Positions 59,039-64,000 of a DNA stretch of 64,000 nt are shown in pieces. The stretch comes from Xylona heveae TC161 (lineage: Eukaryota; Ascomycota; Xylonomycetes; Xylonales; Xylonaceae). The first letter of the stretch is position 1. Each line of letters starts with the position of its first letter. The DNA lies in the NCBI RefSeq assembly GCF_001619985.1, contig NW_017264195.1:1922001-1986000 (forward strand), given 5' to 3'. A model generated the notes under the pieces. The model had not been told where the DNA came from, made no database searches, and saw only the letters and a program-made list of their open reading frames with translations. A program made the translations under genes and the position numbers.

Positions 59039-62000
59039 ATGGATGACGTTGCCTTCTCAAATGGCTCTCTGAGCCGGCTTGGAGAAGACCAGCGTGTGCG
59101 CGTGGAGGACTATCTCAACGACAAGCTCCAGAACACGGCCGATCTGGAGTCCCTGGATTCGCTCATACAAGCTGTCAAGGATCAACAGGCGCTGTTAAAG
59201 AAACAGGTATAGACTGCGTTTAATTGAGGTTGAGTATGGTATTGAGCTGACTATCTATTGCAGCTCCAAGAAGCAGAAGACGCTCTGCGCACAGCGGACC
59301 AGGAGTCTGCCGCTCATGCCTCGTCCCTCGCGCATCGCGCAACGCTGTTTCAGCAGAATCAGGCAGACATTGATCGTCGACTCATGATTGTTACTCACTC
59401 GGAGACTAGCGATGATGCCGTCAGACGGTTTGGTGAGACAATGGAGAAGCTGCGGCGACTCGACCTTGCGAGTGGCTATACGGAATTGCTTCAGGAGGTT
59501 GAAGCTTTGAGGTGGGTGTATGCTCCATCCCAAGCTCAGAATGGATGCTTATTTGCATTATCTCTACAGCGCAGAGACACGCAACCAACTGAAAGAGTCC
59601 CCCGAAGCTGCACTTGCACCATATACCCGCCTACAGAGCTTGATCATGAGCCTATATCCCCTTCATGCTGCCGCAGAGAGCGCAGCTCCGCATCTGCTTG
59701 ACCACGTTGAGCGGATTGGCCGGACGTTGAAGGGTGAAATGAAAGATCACTTTAGCAAAAAGTTTGGAGAGCTACTTCAGAAGCTCAATTGGCCTGACCG
59801 GGGGGTCACGGTTCCAGAATACCTTGCGGAGACATGGAAAGGCAGGATCGATAATCTCCTAAACTTTCAGCAACCGTATGTTTGATTATCACAATTGAAT
59901 GCTATGAGTAGGATTACTAACATTCTTTGACTAGGGAGCTTGAGGCGCAAGAAAACCAGCCTGCCCGACGATTCAAGCAACCGCCTGTTCTTCTGCCGTT
60001 CGAGGTCATGGCAAAGCCGCTTGAGCTGCGTTTCAGATATCACTTTGACGGAGACAAGCCAACAAACAGACTAGATAAGGTATACTCTTTCAAATTGTTT
60101 CATTAAAACAAAAGCAGTCATGCTGACTCCTTCAAAGCCCGAGTATTTTTTGACCCACATACTAGGTCTGGTCAACACATACTATGAATTTCTAATGCAA
60201 AGCCTTGAACCTATTCTTCGCGCCCATTTCAAAGGGTCCAATCTTGCGCTCAATCCACTTTACATTGATGCTACTTCCGCCTTTATCACTTCTATTCTAC
60301 CTATACTCCGATCAAAAATCCACACTTTTCTCCCCCAGATTGCTCGTCAGCCGCAATTACTGAGTCACTTCATGCACGAACTTATGAGTTTTGATGCGAG
60401 TCTGCGAGATGAATGGGGATATGACGCCGGTGCAGGAGCTGAAGGCTGGAAAGGGTTGACGTGGGAAGTATTGGTCCAGGAAGACTGGTTTGGCCGATGG
60501 CTCCAGGTAGAGAAAGATTGTGAGTACTGCTACACCCTGGCAGAGTATATCTTCTATATTCTGACTAGTGCGTCAAAGTCGCATTGTCGAGATACCACAA
60601 TATTCTCGAGACAGCAGACAGCGGCGAGATCGACTACGACAGCGTTGATCCTGGAATCACAAAGCCCACAAAAGCTGCTATTCGAGTCAATGATCTGCTC
60701 GAAACTATTACTGGTCTGTCACTTAATCCTAAGCCAACGTGTTGGATTGATCCTTCTAACTTAATCTAGACCGCTATCGGCCACTCTTGTCTTTTTCCCA
60801 AAAGCTGCGCTTTCTCATCGATATCCAGATTGCAATTTTCGATAAGCTTCATGAACGCCTGCATTCAAGCCTGGAAGCCTACCTCACTTTAACATCTTCC
60901 ATTGGCCGTACGGTACAAGGAGTTACCAGGGAGGACCAAACTAAGCTCCAGGGTCTCGGTGGATTGGAAAGGCTCTGCAGAGTCTACGGCAGCGCCGAGT
61001 ATCTCGAAAAAGCCATGGGTGACTGGAGCGACGACGTGGTAAGAATTCCTTTTTACAGTGTACAAATCACAACGTATGCCTGACTGCCATTTCACACAGT
61101 TCTTTCTCGAACTCTGGGAAGAGCTCCAAGATCGCGCCCGGCAAAGCACTGGTAAAAATCTCGCCGGCCCAATGAGCATCAAGGATGTCGCCGAACGGAC
61201 ATCCAGCGCCGTAGGCTCCGAAGGCGACACAGGGGCATTATTCGATGAAACTGCAGGCGCATATCACCGTCTACGGGTCCGTGCCGAGAACATTCTCATC
61301 GATACAATGACATACAATGTCCGTGAAGCCTTACGACCATATGGAAGAGTGTAAGCCCCATGTTCCCTTGCCCCCCTTCCTCCAAAATTCTATTTGAAAA
61401 ATCTGACATTCTGCTCCACTAGCAATCCCTGGTCGTCCCTCTCTTCCGAATCCGACTCCGCAGCCTCAGCCATCACCCCGGAAATCGAGCCCGTGATCCA
61501 GCTCCTCTCCACGCAGCTCTCTTTTCTCGCAAATATCCTTGCGCCCGCTCCGCTCCGACGTGTGTCCCGCCACGTCTGCCTCTCCATCCAGTCTTACCTC
61601 TGGGACCACGTTCTCTTCCGGAACTCCTTTTCCACCACCGGCGTCGCGCAGCTCGCTCGCGACGTCGCCGCCATCTGGGCTGTAATCGACCGGTCTCTGG
61701 TCCATGGAGACCGCAGTGTTTCCGCAGAGTCATCAATGCGCAAACTCAAAGATGCAATTGCATTACTAAGCGTGCCCTTGAGGAATTCGTCAACCGCGAG
61801 GTCGACTTCGACACCTCGGGCCCAAGACGATGAAGATGACCGTGCAGCCGCAGCATGGGGCGAAGACGACGAAGCAGGAGCCCAGGCCGAGGAAAAGCCA
61901 GATATGCGTTCCGTTTCAAACGCAGGAGCAGACGAAGAGGGAGAGGTGCCGTACCTAGAAGACGTCGAGAAGCGCGTATTCCAAAGCAACGAGAGCGCTC

Positions 62001-62089
62001 GCGAAGCGCTGCATCTGCTTGGATTAGAGCATCTTTCCGAGAGCGATGCGCGGTATTTGCTCGAGCGGCGATTAGAATTATCTGGGTGA
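59039..62089 (+). CDS. tip20: RINT1/Tip20 family vesicle tether
   Basis: Tip20 is part of the Dsl1 complex that tethers Golgi-derived vesicles at the ER; the animal homologue RINT1 was found as a RAD50 interactor. Nine exons: 59039-59206, 59264-59511, 59570-59875, 59935-60079, 60138-60519, 60579-60713, 60770-61038, 61100-61350 and 61423-62089, giving 856 aa with every phase matching. The N-terminal helical part begins MDDVAFSNGSLSRLGEDQRV and is coiled-coil rich. The RINT1_TIP1 domain includes KPLELRFRYHFDGDKPTNRL, KPEYFLTHILGLV and, across a splice, WLQVEKDFALSRYHNILE, then KAAIRVNDLLETITDRYRPL. After LKDAIALLSV comes an Asp/Glu/Ala-rich insertion and a C-terminal segment VEKRVFQSNESAREALHLLG. 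The two short introns at 60520 and 60714 have GTGAGT and GTCTGT donors. Confidence 0.92.
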
Positions 62090-62362
62090 TGCCTTCCTAG
62101 ACTTTTATCTTCTTTTTCTTCCTCATTTTTTATCACTTCCTCCCTATTCCTTCACCTACTCTATGATTTCATTCTGTCTGTTGTTCCATCCGCTCTATTC
62201 CTTCATCCACTATTATCCCATCCCGCCTGTTCCTTCATCCCCTCTTACCAATCCAATCCTGTAAACTATACCATATATACATTCATACGTATAATACCAT
62301 GTAGAAAAGTATCATCACTATCCATTATTGGACAAGACTCGTCACTTGTTTAAAAGTCTAAG

Positions 62363-62394
62363 AATCTACAAATCTACAAATCTACAAATCTACA
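62363..62394 (+). repeat. 8-bp tandem repeat AATCTACA
   Basis: Four perfect, adjacent copies in the tip20 3' flank. Confidence 0.95.
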
Positions 62395-62881
62395 TTATCC
62401 CTTCCATTCCCTTCATGATATGAAACGGAAAAGAAATTGAGTGACGCGGTTATTTCGACAGTCCTAGTATATCCTTCCATAATCCTTTGACGTACAGCCT
62501 ACTCCTTCCTAAAAGAAGACATTTACGTATTAAGGGCTGTCTTGAATCAGGCTGATTCTTACGGTCTCTGATCAAGGCAGAACAACTAAAACAGGAAAAG
62601 AGGGCAGAGTGAAGATGCGAAGAAACAGAAAACGAAAATGGGAACTAAGTGTTGAAAAGACTTCAAGTGATTAATTTAATTAATATTCATTTATGAAAGT
62701 AGAAGTAAGGAAGAAGAAGAAAAGGGAAACAAAGAAAAAAAAAGGATAAAAAGGACTAGAATGTATGTATGTACAATACAAAAATCAAAAAGTGCAAAAG
62801 GCGAGACGCGAGGCCAACCGTGCGAGTTGGACCCCGCGGTACACAGAAGTCTCGGGAGTCCTTGGGCACGCCGGAGAAATT

Positions 62882-62917
62882 AGAAAGAGAAAGAGAAAGA
62901 GAAAGAGAAAGAGAAAA
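62882..62917 (+). repeat. (GAAAGA)n hexamer repeat
   Basis: About five to six GAAAGA units; on the minus strand this is a TCTTTC tract in the 3' flank of spt7. Confidence 0.9.
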
Positions 62918-63313
62918 GGTGAGAAGGATATCTCGTGAAAAGAAGTTACACCGAGTAAGGAAAAACGTTTTTTTGAGTTCCCAAAAACCAGGGACGAGGG
63001 AACGGGAAGGTACAATAATAACAATGAAAAAGCTGCGTGGGGGTATTTTCGCAGCGGTTCTTGCCAAGAAACAGCACGCGGGGGGGTGGGGGTGGGTTTA
63101 TTTTTGGTTTCCAAGGACGCCTTCCCAAAATACGCGACACCTAGGGAAAAGGAGAAAGTGAAAAGGAGAAAGAAGTAAAAGAAGAAGAGGAAGAAGAAGG
63201 GTGGAAATAGTTGAACACTAGCCGCTTCCGGTCCAAATCGAATTGCCTCTAAGAAAAGGACAAAACAAATGTGGGGCTGAATATAGTAAAGGAAATAAGA
63301 AGCCTTGATACTG

Positions 63314-64000
63314 TTAAGCAGTAATACTTTCTGGACTCATCATCCCTACACCCGAGCCTGTAGTCGCGTCGTCTTTGTCTGCGTCACTGCCTTTACTACT
63401 GTCCATGCGCTCGAGAAGCGGAGGACCAGGAAGATTGAGTTTAGGTTTTGAGGTACTGCCAGCACTGGCACCGGCTCCGCCGGATTTTGTAGGAGTTGTA
63501 GTCGATCCGGTCTTGGATGTGCCGTTGACTCCAGAAGCCGAGTCGTCGTCCTTGGAAAACGAGACGTTGTTGATTTCCAGCTTCTTCTTCTTTTTGAGAT
63601 TGCCTGCGCCAGTTTGCTGGAGTGGCCGTTTGCGGGGGCTGGAAATCTTGCCCGTTGGTGGAAGGCGAGGCTTGGGGAAGCGTTGCTTTTGCGGGAGATC
63701 TTCGTCTTCGACCAGAGGCTGGTCATCGTTGGCGCGCAGTTTAGACAGGAAGAATTCTTGCACGAGTCCGATTTCTTCCTTGATGTTTTCAACAGTAACG
63801 TGATCAAACGGCGCAGGCGGTGGGAAGGCGGATGCAGCAGTAGACGTGACGCTGTTGATATGAAGTGTTAGTACAAATCGAAATATTCTTGCAAGAGGTC
63901 CGGTTTCACGTGAGCAGAGGAGGCGGAGAAGGATGCCATACCTTGTATTTTGTGCGGTATAAGCGTTGTGCATCCGGTTCTGCAGCAAATGTAATGGAAC
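63314..64000 (-). CDS. spt7: SAGA complex subunit Spt7, C-terminal end (partial)
   Basis: Spt7 is the bromodomain scaffold of the SAGA coactivator. Only its last 198 residues are here: 64000-63942 and 63851-63314, separated by a 90-nt GTATGG...ACAG intron. The exon entering the window reads VPLHLLQNRMHNAYTAQNT, which matches the segment after the histone-fold domain in filamentous fungi. Then come FDHVTVENIKEEIGLVQEFF and LVEDEDLPQKQRFPKPRLPP followed by TGKISSPRKRP, typical of Spt7. The tail has a basic KKKKK patch, a Gly/Ser/Thr-rich stretch and the end GVGMMSPESITA. The bromodomain is outside the window. In yeast this C-terminal region is cleaved to make the SLIK form; whether that applies here is unknown. 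Confidence 0.83.
   Translation of the reverse strand, partial: VPLHLLQNRMHNAYTAQNTRYGILLRLLCSRETGPLARIFRFVLTLHINSVTSTAASAFPPPAPFDHVTVENIKEEIGLVQEFFLSKLRANDDQPLVEDEDLPQKQRFPKPRLPPTGKISSPRKRPLQQTGAGNLKKKKKLEINNVSFSKDDDSASGVNGTSKTGSTTTPTKSGGAGASAGSTSKPKLNLPGPPLLERMDSSKGSDADKDDATTGSGVGMMSPESITA

Larger units (their letters stand above)
62090..63313. other. Convergent intergenic region, tip20 and spt7 3' ends
   Basis: 1.2 kb with simple tracts: an 8-bp repeat at 62363-62394, a GAAAGA array at 62882-62917 and AAG/GAA runs at 62700-62750 and 63150-63205. The open frames at 62756-63161 are purine-tract artefacts. No gene. Confidence 0.7.

Noticed and set aside
1-64000. CRISPR arrays, bacterial operons, secondary-metabolite cluster, virus-like elements
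   Set aside because: No array of spaced repeats, no PKS/NRPS or tailoring genes, and no capsid, integrase or reverse-transcriptase motif seen on either strand.

Overview
This window is nuclear DNA of a filamentous ascomycete (Pezizomycotina). The basis is gene content and structure: most genes are cut by short (about 40-110 nt) GT-AG introns, intergenic spaces are short to moderate, CT-rich leaders and microsatellites are frequent, and the gene set is fungal. A full-length frequency (frq) clock gene lies at 40098-43016. From general knowledge, frq is widespread in Sordariomycetes, Leotiomycetes, Dothideomycetes and lichen-forming Lecanoromycetes but missing from Aspergillus and its close kin. 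That argues against Eurotiales; the class cannot be fixed from this window alone.

Layout, left to right. 1-3798: the 5' part of the RNA polymerase I subunit gene rpa34 (minus) is divergent from the polynucleotide kinase gene grc3 (plus). 4985-6875: the folliculin-type gene lst7 (minus). 9716-11170: an F-box gene (minus). 13005-15739: prefoldin 6 (minus) is divergent from the ESCRT ATPase gene vps4 (plus). 15976-17514: a second F-box gene (minus) with an in-frame TGA. 18076-19942: prenylcysteine oxidase (plus). 20397-21768: a carboxymuconolactone-decarboxylase-like gene (minus). 24297-26523: the HIR-complex gene hpc2 (plus). A microsatellite/assembly-gap region follows (27678-28083). 28769-30257: tubulin cofactor C (minus). 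31511-32261: a complex I 21.3 kDa subunit (minus). 33154-37968: the deubiquitinase gene ubp2 (plus). 40098-43016: frq (minus), with about 2.8 kb of non-coding DNA upstream. 45788-46340: the cytochrome b translation/assembly factor cbp6 (minus), divergent from bsd2 (46790-48075, plus). 49514-50650: a glutathione S-transferase. 51516-53178: a mitochondrial carrier of the Ymc type. 53996-55352: mitochondrial ribosomal protein uS2m. 55794-58799: DNA ligase I (minus), divergent from a Tip20/RINT1 tether gene (59039-62089). 63314-64000: the C-terminal end of SAGA subunit spt7 (minus, runs off the window).

The window looks like a stretch of conserved housekeeping genes rather than an accessory island. 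I see no secondary-metabolite cluster, no recognisable transposon or virus-like element, no CRISPR array and no intact tRNA. Functional themes recur by chance or by shared promoters: rRNA synthesis and processing (rpa34/grc3), mitochondrial biogenesis (cbp6, uS2m, the complex I subunit, the carrier), chromatin (hpc2, spt7), membrane traffic (vps4, bsd2, lst7, tip20) and protein folding or turnover (prefoldin 6, cofactor C, ubp2, F-box genes). The points most worth a second look are the frq locus with its GATC-rich upstream region, the in-frame TGA in the second F-box gene, a 12-nt internal microexon in the carrier gene, a GC-AG intron in ubp2, and many genes whose first coding exon is only 4-24 nt. 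Exon boundaries were worked out by hand from reading frame, splice consensus and family conservation, and were checked for phase.
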